This document shows, piece after piece, positions 1 to 10,869 of a stretch of DNA of 64,000 nt (position 1 is the stretch's first letter; each line of letters starts with the position of its first letter). The notes under the pieces were generated by a model, which searched no databases, was not told where the DNA came from, and worked only from the letters and a program-made list of their open reading frames with translations. The DNA is taken from contig JAKCWG010000884.1 in the NCBI GenBank assembly GCA_021464415.1, positions 124,001-188,000 of the forward strand, read 5' to 3'. The DNA comes from Lonicera japonica (lineage: Eukaryota; Streptophyta; Magnoliopsida; Dipsacales; Caprifoliaceae). A program made the position numbers and the translations under genes.

Positions 1-98
1 TCTTTTTCTCCTTCGGAAGACTTATATTCGATCTGGCTTCCATTTGGGCCGGAAGAGACATCACTGGTAGATTGGTTCAACCGGATACAACAGCTGAT

Positions 99-1805
99 AT
101 GGAACACCAACAGCCACAAACTTCGAATAGGGTCACTAGAAACTATTTCATTGCAGTGGATCTACCACCGGGTCCTTCCTACCAAAATCAAGGGGTGTCT
201 CAACAGAATATTAATCTTGGAATGCCGCCAGGGCACACTTCTGTGGATCCAACAAACATTGTATTAGGGTCAGATGCTATAACCATACCAACCCCAGAAG
301 AGATGTACCGAATGCTTGGGGACATTAGCAAGAGCCTAGCATTGCTAGTAGATGATCAACGAACCACCAAGGCACGGCTGGAGGAGATAGACAAAGGTTG
401 ATGGGTTATGAATGAGCCAACAAAAGGGACACCTCCTGCACCACCTATGTCGCCATCCATTCATGGTCAACCAGTTGTGAATGAGCCAATAAAAGAGGCC
501 CCGCCTATACCACCCGCGCCGTTATCTATTCACTCTGATATTCCAACTCCTATTGAACCACATAGGCGACCTGATCTAATCGAGAATTGGCTACACCAAG
601 AAGTCCAACCCGAAGGAGCCCAACACGCTCAACAATGGCAACCCCTACATCATCCTTATCATGATCCATACTATGACCTTATTCCGCGTCCGGTGAGTGT
701 GCAGGGTGATGCCAGTCTTCCACAAGAGGTGATTCCAAAAAGGAATGAGGCTTTAAACGAGCTTAAAGAACAATTGAAGGCCTTGACTCAGAAGGTAGCT
801 GAGGGATCAAATGACCTGACACAACTCCAGAGCTATAATCTATACCCAGAAGCTCATTATCCAGTTGGGTTTAAGATGCCCGCAATAGAGAAGTTCACAG
901 GAACAACGCCACCAGAGTTGTACTTAAAATCCTATGTACGGGCGATGAAGATCTATGATATAGGTGAGGCTGAGTTAGCTAACTCTTTTCATTTAACTCT
1001 AGCCGGATCAGCCCAAAGTTGGTTCTTGGGATTAGAGAAACATCAGGTGCAGTGATGGACCAGTATTGTGAATGAGTTTATTGCCCAATAAAAGACAAAC
1101 GAAGAATTAAAGATTACTCGCAAACATCTTGAAATGGCAAAGCAGAAAGAGGATGAAAATTTGAGTGAGTTTGTGACAAGGTGGAGGGCACTCGCTGCAC
1201 AAATGGTGGAACGAATGGATGAAGAGGAGCAATTGGGAATGATCGTCAAGAATCTGAAGGCAGAAATTCGAAATAAGATGGGTCACCAATTCTTTGGCCA
1301 CTTCAAAGCCTTGTTGCATGTAGGAAATGAGATAGAAGAAGAATTGGCTAAACAAGCTGAAGCAAGAAAGTTAAGTGCACAATACAAGAAGGCTTCAACC
1401 CCGGCTGCTAACCAGATTTCGACATACAACCCTTTTGTTCAAAGCAATATTGGCTATTCTGCCAATCCTTTCGCCACAACCACCAACATTCCTCCTTCAG
1501 GATACCAGGATTACAGCAACAATAGGGGGGTAAACCGAGTCAGACACATGAAAAGGGATTTCTCACAACTGCCAGGTCCATTAAGCAAAGTATACAAGGA
1601 ATTGAAGGATGTAGGAATGATCTATCCGCTGAACCCACGACCGATACCCAATCCAGTCCCCACTAATTGGAACCTCAATGAAACATGCGAATACCATCAG
1701 AGTGTGGGACACACGACCGACAATTGCATGGCTCTTCGGCATGCTATTCAGGACCTTATCCAAACAGGAAAGATACCAGATCCGTCTCATCTAAACCATC
1801 AGTGA
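99..1805 (+). pseudogene. gag: Broken gag of Tat-1 (retrotransposon capsid/nucleocapsid)
   Basis: Gag forms the particle that packages element RNA. One reading frame runs through the region with in-frame stops at 399 (TGA), 1053 (TGA) and 1089 (TAA), and it ends with TGA at 1803. The first ATG at 99 aligns with the ATG at 41389 of Tat-2, which is why I chose it. In order I see a proline-rich N-terminal part, a conserved capsid-like block around 850-1330 (for example LANSFHLTLAG), and a C-terminal knuckle at about 1684-1728 of the form C-x2-H-x4-H-x4-C, a variant of the usual CCHC. The Tat-2 copy has Arg, Trp and Tyr codons at the places of the three stops. Roughly 570 codons, near full length for this family. 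The three stops make it a pseudogene. Confidence 0.85.
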
Positions 1806-2965
1806 TTGAAGATTTATCATTTGTCATTTGTAAACATGAACTACGAAGACCTGAGCCCCACATTGAATTTGTTTTTGGAATGTTTTAGGGGATTGGGGAA
1901 CGTAGGCAACCTAAGAAGTGACGTCAGGCCCGGTCTATTCTAATAAAATAATCTCATTCACCCACAATAAGATAATGAAGGATTGGAAGAATAGTTCATT
2001 TAAAGGCACAAGTCAGATCGAAGAGCAATGAAGAATTGGTAAAGAGAAAATCATATGGCAAGGTGTGGAGAAAAGGACAAATCTTGATAAAGGTCTCGAG
2101 CAAATTTATTTTAAGATTTCTCTCAGCTGAAACAAAATAAAATATGAATTATCCGTTATAATTGCCAGATTCTCGGAAAAAGCGATCTTTGCATTTGCAT
2201 TTGCATGGGTCTGAGGGTAAATTACGCATAAAGTATGTTATATAATAACCAATACTTTCATGAATAAAATGCACATTACAAAGCACTAACATTTTCATGA
2301 AATAATATATAAAAATGAGCTTGAAAACACCCATACTACATAAATATAATAATTCCAAGGAAATTTTTCAAAGAAAAACCTGACACATAAGGGGTACGGG
2401 CGCATGAAGTACTCTTGAGGTAGAAGGAGCCAGTGAAGACACTTAAGCTACAAGGTTTCGAGTAAGATTGAGACTCCGAAGGAGATTGCAAAAGAGGGAA
2501 CGAATCACTTTGAATAGGCATTGGAAAAGAAAGTTTCAAATGAGATCAAAGCTCTTACTGAGGATGCAACAGGGGATAAAGATTGGGGAAGATTCTGAAA
2601 CTAATACTTCGATGGATCAATATCAAAACTCTGAATGTGACTGAAAAATGGGGTTAGGACTCTCAGAATTCTAAATATGGAATGGAAGATCCAATATAGA
2701 TACTTTGACGGAATGGCATCTTCAAAGCCTCATCTCATACTCTCATCCAAATGCGGACGCTTAGATGAACTAGTATGGCCAAAAGACTTGTCTTTCATCC
2801 TTACTCGGTCAGTCGTGCAGGCAACAACAATTGACGAATCTCAGACTAATAGAACCAAAGATGCATTGAAGAAAGCTATATCGCATGGAGAAGTTCGTGT
2901 TGAAGTGGAATGAAGACCGGTCATGCAAAGATATCCTTGGTCATCATTATCTCTCATTAGCCTTA

Positions 2966-3185
2966 CGAAGTGAATGAATCATAGTCATCAAGAAGTGGAG
3001 TAATCCAATCAAACCAAAACGTGTTGCACGGATGAAGTTTTTCACTGAGGGTAAATGTACAGATCGATTGATGCATCTGAAGCTTTACAAAGTAAACGAA
3101 TCATAGTCATCAAGATGTGGGATAACCTAATCAAACCAAGATACGTCACATGGATGAAGCCTCTCACCGAGGGTAGAAATACAGT
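2966..3185 (+). repeat. Two degenerate tandem units, about 122 bp apart
   Basis: The words gaatcatagtcatcaaga (about 2974 and 3096), aatccaatcaaacca / aacctaatcaaacca, and the block with ggatgaag then ctcaccgagggtaga / ttcactgagggtaaa recur in the same order. This is a single divergent duplication in the 3' region of Tat-1. Confidence 0.6.
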
Positions 3186-3772
3186 CTGCAATTCTGTGGT
3201 AATTGGGAGAAAATCCAGCATCGGTCGACTTCTAAGATGGGGCGCATGTGTTATTTTCGTATAAAAATTGGGGGTATTTTAAACTGGGGGTGATGTTAAA
3301 ATCTGAAAAATTTACAAAAATATTTTCATAAATCAAAATTGCACAAAAGGCCACCAGACCCACCACATCGCATGCATATCTCATGTTTTCTAGCATAAAC
3401 AACATATTTTTTCTCAAAACGAGAAATTTGAATTGAAACATGCCTGTATACGTCGGAGAATCTTGTGCGCCAAAGACTCCATTATACACCACGAATGACC
3501 TTCCAATAACGGCCACCCTGCTATCTGATGATACATCAATCTTTATCAAATCCATTTTACCCCAGGGGGTCTCTCAAAATCCACACATACCTATTCGTCA
3601 TCAAGAAAGGCGCATCATACAGAAATGGCTATGGCTGATCATCACGAAATGGATGACCGACAAGATTACTAGAAGGTAAATATGTGAGAAAGAAAAAGAT
3701 ATGCTAAGATGAGAATGAAAAGTTTGAAAGTTTAAATAGAAAAAGGTGACATTTTTGTTGCCCAGCTCACTC

Positions 3773-3842
3773 TGTCGTTTGGGCACTTGTTGTATGACAA
3801 GTTCCTTGTCATACAGCAAGTGGGGGGTAATCCCAAACGACA
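3773..3842. other. Long imperfect hairpin (70 nt)
   Basis: The outer arms TGTCGTTTGGG (3773-3783) and CCCAAACGACA (3832-3842) are exact inverse complements. The inner arms at 3784-3801 and 3805-3822 pair at 17 of 18 positions around a 3-nt loop (TTC). A 9-nt bulge (3823-3831, ggggggtaat region) sits on one side. I do not see a counterpart in Tat-2. Confidence 0.75.
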
Positions 3843-4054
3843 AAACCAACAAAGGTTTGACAAAATTTTGGAAAATTAACTCCTTGGACGTCTGAAAGAC
3901 TTTCTGGTTAGTTTTCTAAGATGAACAGACTGAGAACCACTGACACAAGCATGACGAAGTAAGATACAAAGCCTAAAAGCTAAATTTTGAGATCTGTGGT
4001 GGAGTCGATCTTTGAGGAATGATTAGTCCTAGACACAGTTCAAATCTGGCAAAA

Positions 4055-4560
4055 GAGGAAGGTGTAAAAGAGGAATCGGGTATAAGAAAAAATTGAAAAA
4101 GTAGAGAAGAGGAAAATTCTGTTGGTCCAAGTGAGGAAAAAAGTGAGAAAAAACAGAAATGAAGGAAAGATCGACAGGGAGAGCCACACTAAGAGTGACA
4201 ACTGTGCCAAAAGGCGGAGGGCTACATCTTAGGTGAGTAAGGCTCCTGTCTGGAAAAAAAAATTAATCCGAAAGCCAAAACAATGGGCCAGATATTATAA
4301 AAAAATTAAATGAAAATGAGGGAGCAATAAGGGCATCAAAAAACAGAAGATGATGCGGACCAACACCTTCCTCTGATAAGCCAGAGGGTAACTGGAGAAG
4401 GAACTGAGATTTTCGGAAGAGCTTTATTCCCACGTTCAAAAAAGTAAAGCCAGAAGATAGAGTTGAAAACTAAGTCCACTACTACGCACGAAAGTCTAAG
4501 ATTCAAAGAGAACCAACCCAATTTCTTGATGACAGAAGACGAGTCAAACTAAGGGTAAGA
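4055..4560 (+). other. Conserved 3' UTR block shared by Tat-1 and Tat-2
   Basis: This stretch aligns with 54020-54600. The best kept core, gagagccacactaagagtga and onward (4178-4254 versus 54137-54213), is almost identical over about 76 bp although the flanks have drifted and the tandem arrays next to it are unrelated. It has no ORF. Conservation between two decayed copies may mean recent common descent or a cis function in the element RNA. Confidence 0.6.
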
Positions 4561-4815
4561 ACAGGTTTTGAAAAAGGCAACACTTGAACTTTCTATATTC
4601 TCTCTAGCATAACTTTCTTGCCACAAGGTGAGTAGGCATATATGATCAACGGCCAAGAGCAGAGGCAACGACAGGAGAATTGTCAATGGATAAGAGAAAA
4701 TATGGGCTGATATCCTCAAGAATACGTCTCGAATTATGTGATGTGACATAAAGTTAATGGAATAATATGATTCTGAAGAAGACCCTATTGACGGAGTCAA
4801 TCCTAACCTTAGACT

Positions 4816-5600
4816 GTGACAGCAAGACGGTGCGACAGGTGCCGACCCCACCGTTCTTGGCAGTCTTAACATCACATCTTTTGGCTATGTCATCAAGTAC
4901 GAAGTCTTATCATGAAGACCTCTCGCTCTTGGCAGTCACTTACATGTCATACCTTCTGAGGGTGGCCAGGAGCGCCATTTCTTAGAAACCGTCATAAGGG
5001 AATATCTCCCAACGTTCAGCCTTAGACTATGTCAGCAAGATGGTGCGACAGGTGCCGACCCCGCCGCTCTTGGTAGTCTCTAATACAACCCTTTAGGGTG
5101 TGCCAGCAAGATGGTGCGAGTAGTGCAGACCCCCCACTCTTGGCAGTCGCTAACATATCATACCTTTATTTCCCTTTTGGATGCGTTCTATGGGAATTTA
5201 CAAGTCAGCCCAGATTGTGTCAGCAAGATGACGTCCTATCGCGAGGACCAATCACTCTTGGCAATCTTAACTCAACTTTTTCAGGCTGTGCCAGCAAGAT
5301 GGTGCGAGAGGTGCAGACCCCACACTCTTGGCAGTCGCTAATATGACATTCCTTCTGAGGGTGGCTAGGAGTGCCATTTCTTAGAAAACTATCATAAAGG
5401 AATATCTCCTGATAGACAACCTCGGTTATGCCAGCAAGATGGTGCGACAGGTGCCGACCCGACCACTCTTGGTAACCAACAACGTCCTCCCCAGAAGTTA
5501 GGGAGTTTCATCACATCCTCCATGAGATCAGGGAGTTTTGTCACATGGTTATGCTAGCAAGATAGTGCGATAGGAGCAAACCCCACTACTCTTGGTAACC
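4816..5600 (+). repeat. Tandem array in Tat-1 3' UTR (motif gccagcaagatggtgcga)
   Basis: Seven copies of a core like tgccagcaagatggtgcgac followed by aggtgccgacccc and ctcttgg begin near 4816, 5029, 5099, 5217, 5287, 5426 and 5549. Spacing varies from about 70 to 212 bp. A longer segment (cttctgagggtgg ... catttcttagaaa ... ggaatatctcc) occurs twice, at about 4950 and 5350, so there is a second layer of repetition. Confidence 0.8.
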
Positions 5601-5995
5601 ACTTCTTCCCCAGATGAATGGGAAATTACACGATGAAGTCAAGAAGGTGTCATGCTGAAAGAATCTGAGTTCCAAAAACTTTTTCAAAATACATTGCAAA
5701 GAATGAGAAGTATTCATGAGAATAGCCCGGTCAGAGCGTGAATGGTAAGATTGATGCATCCCATAAGCCAAGGGTAAACATCGATAAGTTTGAAAAATCT
5801 AAAGAAAGAGAAAGGTCAACCATGGATCACATTGCCCAAAGAACCACAAAATTCCCCTACCATGAGGGTACATTTCGATTCACATATTTTCATGAATAAA
5901 ACAACCAGTTGAGATTCACGCGAGAGTTGTGAATTGCTGTCTTCTTATTATCGTCCCAGAATCCTTGCAAGCAAGAATCCCGGGACGAGAGGGTC

Positions 5996-7158
5996 TGTGA
6001 ACACCCCAATCCACGACTCCCGTGTGAACCTAACAAGCATTTCGCATCAAGTGTTGAGTCATCATGCATATAGAAGACCATTAGGAAAAATCCTGATTTT
6101 CGAGCGCGTTTGGAATCTACCACAACCTTGTTGCCACTTCGCTTACTAGGACGGGGAACGACCTGTTGGCCATGCCCTAGCCGCACGCCCCCAACCACAC
6201 GGTTGGCTCCCAACCGTACGGTTGGTGCTTACCCTAGCCGCATGGTTGGATCCCAACTGTACGGTTGGCACCTAGCCGCACGTCCCAACCGCATGCCCCA
6301 GCCGCACGCCATGCGGCTACCCCCTGTGGTTGGCCTCCTTTGGAGAGTTTTTGGCGGAATTTTTTGCTATAAATAGGACCCTTGGGATCCCATTTGGGAT
6401 CATGAACACTCAATAGTGTTTTTAAAGAGTAGAAACTCTGTCAAGATCACTACAGAGTTTTAGAGATAGTTTCTAGAGAGAGAAATGAGCAATCAAGGCA
6501 AGGTTCTTATTTCTTCTTCAAAGCGCATTAGGTACGCTTTTCTACAACCTTTCTGAATTTCAATACTACATTTAAATATCATTTTTAATATAGAAAATTA
6601 AATAACTTGCTAAGAAGTCCATTGCTTTCAAAATAAGTCCTTTCTAAGTTTTACAAGAAATCTAAAATCCGTTTTGACACGTTTTCAAAACAAAACTAAA
6701 AATACAAAAACAGTTTCCAAACAAGTGGAACTACGAGACTCTAATTTCATTCTACGAATGAATACGTAGGCGCTCGCAAAGCTCGAGTCTGATTTCAAAA
6801 TACTATTTTAATTTAAATTTATCCGGAAAGGACTATTATAGAAACTATCCAAACTACTTGCAAGATATCTAAAATAGGAATTAAATACATGATCCATTAA
6901 GAGACCGAAAGGGTGAATTGGGTGCCTAACACCTTCCCAATTTGTAACGTAGTTCCTGAACCCTAGCGAGGTAAATTTTTAAATGAATCTCTGGTTTTAA
7001 ACGTATGAACGATAATTCGTCTTCGAATTGTCTTTCGTACGATCTTTTGTTTGTTTTCTCGTAAAACAAACTGGTGACTCTATAAAACACACGTTTTCCT
7101 CAAAACTATTGAAAACCGAGAACGAGGACCTCTCGGGTCAGGGGTCCGGAATCTCACA
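5996..7158 (+). repeat. 3' LTR of Tat-1
   Basis: The LTR begins TGTGAACACCCC and ends GGAATCTCACA; the same termini (TGTGA...TCACA) bound every Tat LTR here. It contains a GC-rich U3 with CCGTACGG-type palindromes (6180-6350), a TATA box (6368-6375), a GAGA-rich stretch after the start region, and an AT-rich U5. Length 1163 bp. The 5 bp that follow are cttat; the matching left TSD is outside the window. Confidence 0.9.
6180..6376 (+). promoter_or_regulatory. U3 core promoter of Tat-1 LTR with palindrome array
   Basis: An exact 16-bp palindrome CCAACCGTACGGTTGG lies at 6210-6225, with weaker copies (for example aactgtacggttgg near 6256) and many CCGCACGCC words. The TATA box TATAAATA (6368-6375) sits in the word TTTTTGCTATAAATAG. 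The same word occurs, reversed, upstream of the antisense ORF of Tat-2 (49799-49806). Confidence 0.75.
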
Positions 7159-7894
7159 CTTATACTTTAGGCTGGGTACATTATATATATGCATTTCACG
7201 AAGGGCTTTTATATGCATTGGCTGCTTCAGAAATGTAATATATATATTTACATTTGTATATATAAAAAAAAATGTGTTTTACCCAGAGGTGATTTATTAC
7301 AGAGAAGTAGCATATAAACTAAATTTACTTTCATCATATTGCATTGAATGGCATGCATTGTTTCCAACCTATTTTCTTATACGAACTCTTATAGTTCCCA
7401 TTGAGCCTATTTGGCTCACTCCCATTTTCCAAACCAGGTTTTGCAGGTGTTCCCTGGGGACGGTGCGCTCACAAAGTCTAGATAGCTCTGAAGATTTGAT
7501 TACCAAAGTTGTTTGGGAAACGACTTATGTCTTCTTTGTTTAAGTATTCATATTATATTGTATTAAACTCTTAAGCCATATATGTAAAATTTTTATGAGA
7601 TTGGAACCTCGTTAGAGGAATTACCTTGTACTAGAATGTTAATTTCTATTTGACAAGGAATTGATAGATGTGGAGATATTATTTTAGTTAAACTTATGTT
7701 TGTTTGACAGGAAATGGTTTTATTGAAAGTACAAACTCCACATTCCAAAATTTTCCAGAATATATAGCTTTATCAGTAATTTTCATTTCTATGAGTTATA
7801 ATTTTATACTATAACCCTCGTTGTCGCGTACGACACTGTGACCAACCAGGTCCTGGAGGCAAAATCCTCTAAACGGGATTTTGGGGCGTCACAC
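7159..7894 (+). repeat. 3' end of a large Gypsy-type LTR, interrupted by Tat-1
   Basis: It carries the family signature gagcctatttggctcactccc ... ttttgcaggtg (around 7402-7450) and a 3' end with accaggtcctggaggcaaaat ... TTTTGGGGCGTCACA. The reverse complement of the left end of the solo LTR at 12033 (ggctcatcccg, ttttgcagg, aaccaggtcccggaggtgaaaat, GGGCATCACA) has the same order of words. Its 5' part should lie beyond Tat-1, left of the window. The short ORFs in it are not genes. Confidence 0.7.
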
Positions 7895-9226
7895 ATACGA
7901 CCTTGCGGTTTCTGGGCTGCCAAAGGAGGTTCGTTCCCGATTCGTCAGTGACATGTCGGCGTTCATAAAAGACCGAGCGCCGATGTTGTACCCGATGTTT
8001 GGGGACATGCCTTTGTTGGAGCGGACGCACTCTTCGACCACCTGTTAGTAAGTACTTGTTTTTTATTCTAGTTAACTTTTTATTTTGCCTTACTAAATAT
8101 TATTTTTATTTGTACTAATATTTCTTCTTGTTTGATTTGTGGGAGAGTTATGACATCGATCCTGTGGATAAGGTGCTTGTCACGTGGATGCAAAAGAAGG
8201 CTGCAGATCGCTTCAGAGATTGGAAGCACAAGATCCACAAAAATTGGCAGATGCACAATGATACTCCCATTCCAGTGGAGTTCACACATCACCCGGACCA
8301 GTGGGAGTGGTTATTCAATCATTTCAAGGCCGAGGCTTTTCAGTTAATTTTTTTTATTTTGTTTCATTTAATTTATATATTTATAAATACTTCAATAAAT
8401 ACAACTGTTTGTATTTTGTAGCAGTTGGGCACGCAAATGGCCCAAATCCGGGCCTCCAAGAATAAGAAGGCCCACAGCGGGGGGGCCAAGGCCTTTGTCT
8501 TCCGGGCTCATGAGATAAAGCATAAGGGAGATCAGGTGCCTCACCTCACTACTTATGTCGAGGTGTACAAGAAGTACGACCCCGACCGCGTGGTAAATCT
8601 TTTTTATACAACACTTTAATTATTATTTTTCATGTTATTATTATTTTGTTCATATTTAATTATAATAACTTATGAAACTTATTGTTACTTGCAGGCGGCC
8701 GTTCAGTCCGCAATGACTGCTGAGGTGGTGGAGAAGATGATAGCCGATCTGCCTCCGATCGATGAAGCGTCGGACGGTACATCACCTGCCAGCGCCCCTG
8801 CCTCGCTCCTCGTCCTCTCTTACGATACCCAGGTCTTTATCCTTGAGACAGCAGTGGGTCCTTCGAGAGGGACGAAGGTGAGGGGCTTAGGGAGCGGCTC
8901 CGCGAAGCTGCCGCAGAAGAGAGGCCTATCATCGCAAATGGATAGTGCCAGATATACGGAGCTTGAGGCTGAAGTCGCCCAGCTTAGGCACAACAAGCTG
9001 CGATAGAAGAGCAGCTTTAGACGGAGAGAGCTCAGCAAGATATGGAGATTCAGAGGGAGAGAGCTGAGAGGGAAAAGGAGCGAGAGAGGGAGAGGGCCGA
9101 GCGAGAGAAAGAAAGAATCGATTTTGAGCACAAGATGCAAGCTCAATTCGAGTATATGTTCAAAGCGACCAGGATTCAACTGTCGAATCCTTCCTCAATT
9201 GGTTCCTCCTCTGCTCCTTTTCCCTA
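7895..9226 (+). pseudogene. CACTA (En/Spm) transposase_24-like gene, 3' part, broken
   Basis: Families of this type encode a DNA-binding accessory transposase. The start is cut off by the LTR ending at 7894. I read: a coding stretch 7896-8048 ending at a donor-like gtaagtac; an exon ending at about 8343 with the segment DRFRDWKHKI and HPDQWEWLFNHF; an exon 8422-8592 (LGTQMAQIRASKNKKAHSGG); and an exon from 8695. Introns at 8593-8694 (GTAAAT...TTGCAG) and 8344-8421 (ends TTTTGTAG) are AT-rich; the latter seems to lack a GT donor (CAG|TTAATT). The last exon runs into TAG at 9004, but the neighbouring frame continues with a strongly charged coiled coil (ERAEREKERERERAEREKER, from 9042) to TAG at 9224, so a frameshift near 9000 is likely. 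The W-x-W-L-x-N motif and the G-S/G-A-K-x-F pattern match the plant transposase_24 family. Confidence 0.75.
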
Positions 9227-9482
9227 GATTTGAGTGTTAGAATGATTTATCTTACTTGCAAAGTTTTTTTTAACATTAATTGTAAAGTATTTCGAATTGT
9301 TTTAATTCTTGAATGGAAAGTTTTGATAGTTTATTTGTATGTAAATTGATTGAATGAGAATAAATGTATGAATGATAAATTGGACAGGTTATATTTGCTA
9401 TAGAATATTGCGCGCAGGTTGTATTGTTATAGATGTGCATGTGTGGGCTGCACACAGAAATAGGCTGTGCTGTGCAGGGTGA

Positions 9483-9980
9483 CTAGCACTTAGGAGACGT
9501 AGGTTAATACCTACGTGGCCTAGGTGTAAACTTAGGAGACGCGGGTTATACCTAGGTGGCCTATGGTTTGAACTTAGGCGACCTAGGTTAATTACTAGGT
9601 GGCCTAGGAGGAAACTTAGGAGACCAAAGTTAATACCTACGTAGCCTAGCTGGACACTTAGGAGACGTAGGTTAATACATAAGTGGCCTAAGCGCTAAAC
9701 TTAGGCGACATAGGTTAATAGATACGTGGCCTAGGTGGAAACTTAAGAGACGTTGTTTAATTTCTACATGGCCTAGGTACGTGGAAACTTAGGCGACATA
9801 GGAAAATACCTGCATGGTCTAAGACCTACTTATGCGATGTAGGTTAATACCTACGCGGCCTAAGACCTTGGGCGACCAAAATTAGGCGACGCATCTTACA
9901 TCACCTTAGATAAGGCAACGTATGGATCCCTCTTAGGCGACGATTATGGTACGTGGCCTAAACCCCCAGCTTAGGTAGTG
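9483..9980. repeat. CACTA subterminal repeat array with palindromic units and element end
   Basis: About ten units of 45-50 bp read roughly cttaggagacgtaggttaat then acctacgtggcctaggtgg. Each holds an inverted repeat ACGTAGGT-TAAT-ACCTACGT (8-bp arms, 4-bp loop) and a reversed CTTAGG/CCTAAG pair. The array ends at gcttaggTAGTG (9980), which reads CACTACCTAAGC on the other strand: a CACTA terminus next to its own subterminal motif. Such arrays are the binding sites of the TNPA-type protein in En/Spm elements. The left terminus is missing. Confidence 0.75.
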
Positions 9981-10869
9981 TTTCAGTCTAAGAGTTTTTC
10001 AAAATGTCATGAATGAGTAAGAGTTATTTGTAATGGTATCAATATTTCATCGAAAGGGAAAAGCAAAATTAATTTATTTTTGATGTTTGTTAAATAACAG
10101 CATAAAAAATGGTAGGAAAGATGGACAAATGTATTTACGAAATAGCTGGGGCATGCGCCCCACAACATTAACATAAAGTAGTCTTTTATATAGCCCATAT
10201 TTTGTTTTAATTTACCGCCCCTTATCTTTTATCAATTTTAGTTTTTTTCCCTAAATTTTGGTATGCTTATATTTCTTTAAGTACCCATCGATAATTTTTT
10301 TCAATCAAACCTTCACTTATTCATATAAAATTTTTCTTGCATATATACTTTACATCACTTAGACGGAATTTAAAAATTTTAATTGTGTTAACTAGTAATT
10401 AATTATTTGTGTTTGGGACGCTAATATGTACAATTGTTTTCTCCAAGTGCTCCACATAGAAAAATTTTCTTACTCTGCCGCTAGAAGTAAAAATAATTGA
10501 TTTGTGTGAAAATCTTAAAAATAAGTTGAGGCATGTGATGAGATTAAGGGATGTGTGTTCAATTCAAATTTTAAAAGAGTTTTATAAACTTTCTAAAATC
10601 CATATTCTTTTAAATTAATAAATTATTACAAATCCATATAGAGTCTAATAGATTTTGAAGCATTGATTTTTAAGGATTTTTATAGATTTTAATAAATCCA
10701 TAGATTATTTAATATATTGTTTTAAAATAATCCAAATGAAATATAATAAAAGAATCTTGATAACGACTTTAAAGTAATGAACAAATTACAAAAAAATGTA
10801 ATTGTGATATGATAATATGACATAGCGTTTGAACATCAATGTGTATACATGTTGAGCATCAATATAGTG
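9981..10869. other. AT-rich stretch, no feature recognised
   Basis: The sequence is about 70% A+T with short poly-T runs and no ORF, RNA gene or repeat that I can support. It is probably old decayed intergenic or element sequence. Confidence 0.5.

Larger units (their letters stand above)
1806..5995 (+). other. Non-coding 3' region of Tat-1
   Basis: No supported gene lies in these 4.2 kb; the short ORFs match nothing I recognise. 1834-1945 matches the post-integrase sequence of Tat-2 (48155-48265). 1946-4020 has no clear partner in this window and holds a duplicated segment (2966-3185) and a long hairpin (3773-3842). 4055-4560 again aligns with Tat-2 (54020-54600), followed by a tandem array (4816-5600). 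The last bases before the LTR, cgggacgagagggtc, match cgggacgagagcgtc of Tat-2 and occupy the position of the polypurine tract, though they are not a clean purine run. Confidence 0.6.
1..7158 (+). mobile_element. Tat-1: Ty3/Gypsy Tat-type element, left end outside window, pol deleted
   Basis: This is the 3' part of an LTR retrotransposon. It holds a decayed gag (99-1805), a long non-coding 3' region (1806-5995) and a 3' LTR (5996-7158). The 5' LTR, primer site and leader lie left of the window. Compared with Tat-2 at 39076-58085, the sequence passes at about 1785-1836 from the end of gag directly into the stretch that follows integrase in Tat-2 (shared words such as catgaactacgaagacctgag at 1834 and 48155). 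Protease, RT, both RNase H domains and integrase, about 5.2 kb, are therefore missing. The antisense genes of Tat-2 are also absent. It sits inside a large Gypsy-type LTR whose end follows at 7159. Any movement would need proteins from elsewhere. Confidence 0.85.

Noticed and set aside
2677..2913. 78-codon ORF in the Tat-1 3' region
   Set aside because: No recognisable motif, no counterpart in Tat-2, and length within chance for this region.
7028..7543. 171-codon ORF beginning MSFVRSFVCF
   Set aside because: It runs from Tat U5 across the LTR end at 7158 into another LTR; the same start recurs at 24246 (reverse) and 56678 inside LTRs.
9483..9980. Repeat array considered as a CRISPR
   Set aside because: Units are contiguous and diverged, with no unique spacers, and lie beside a plant CACTA gene; the genome is eukaryotic.
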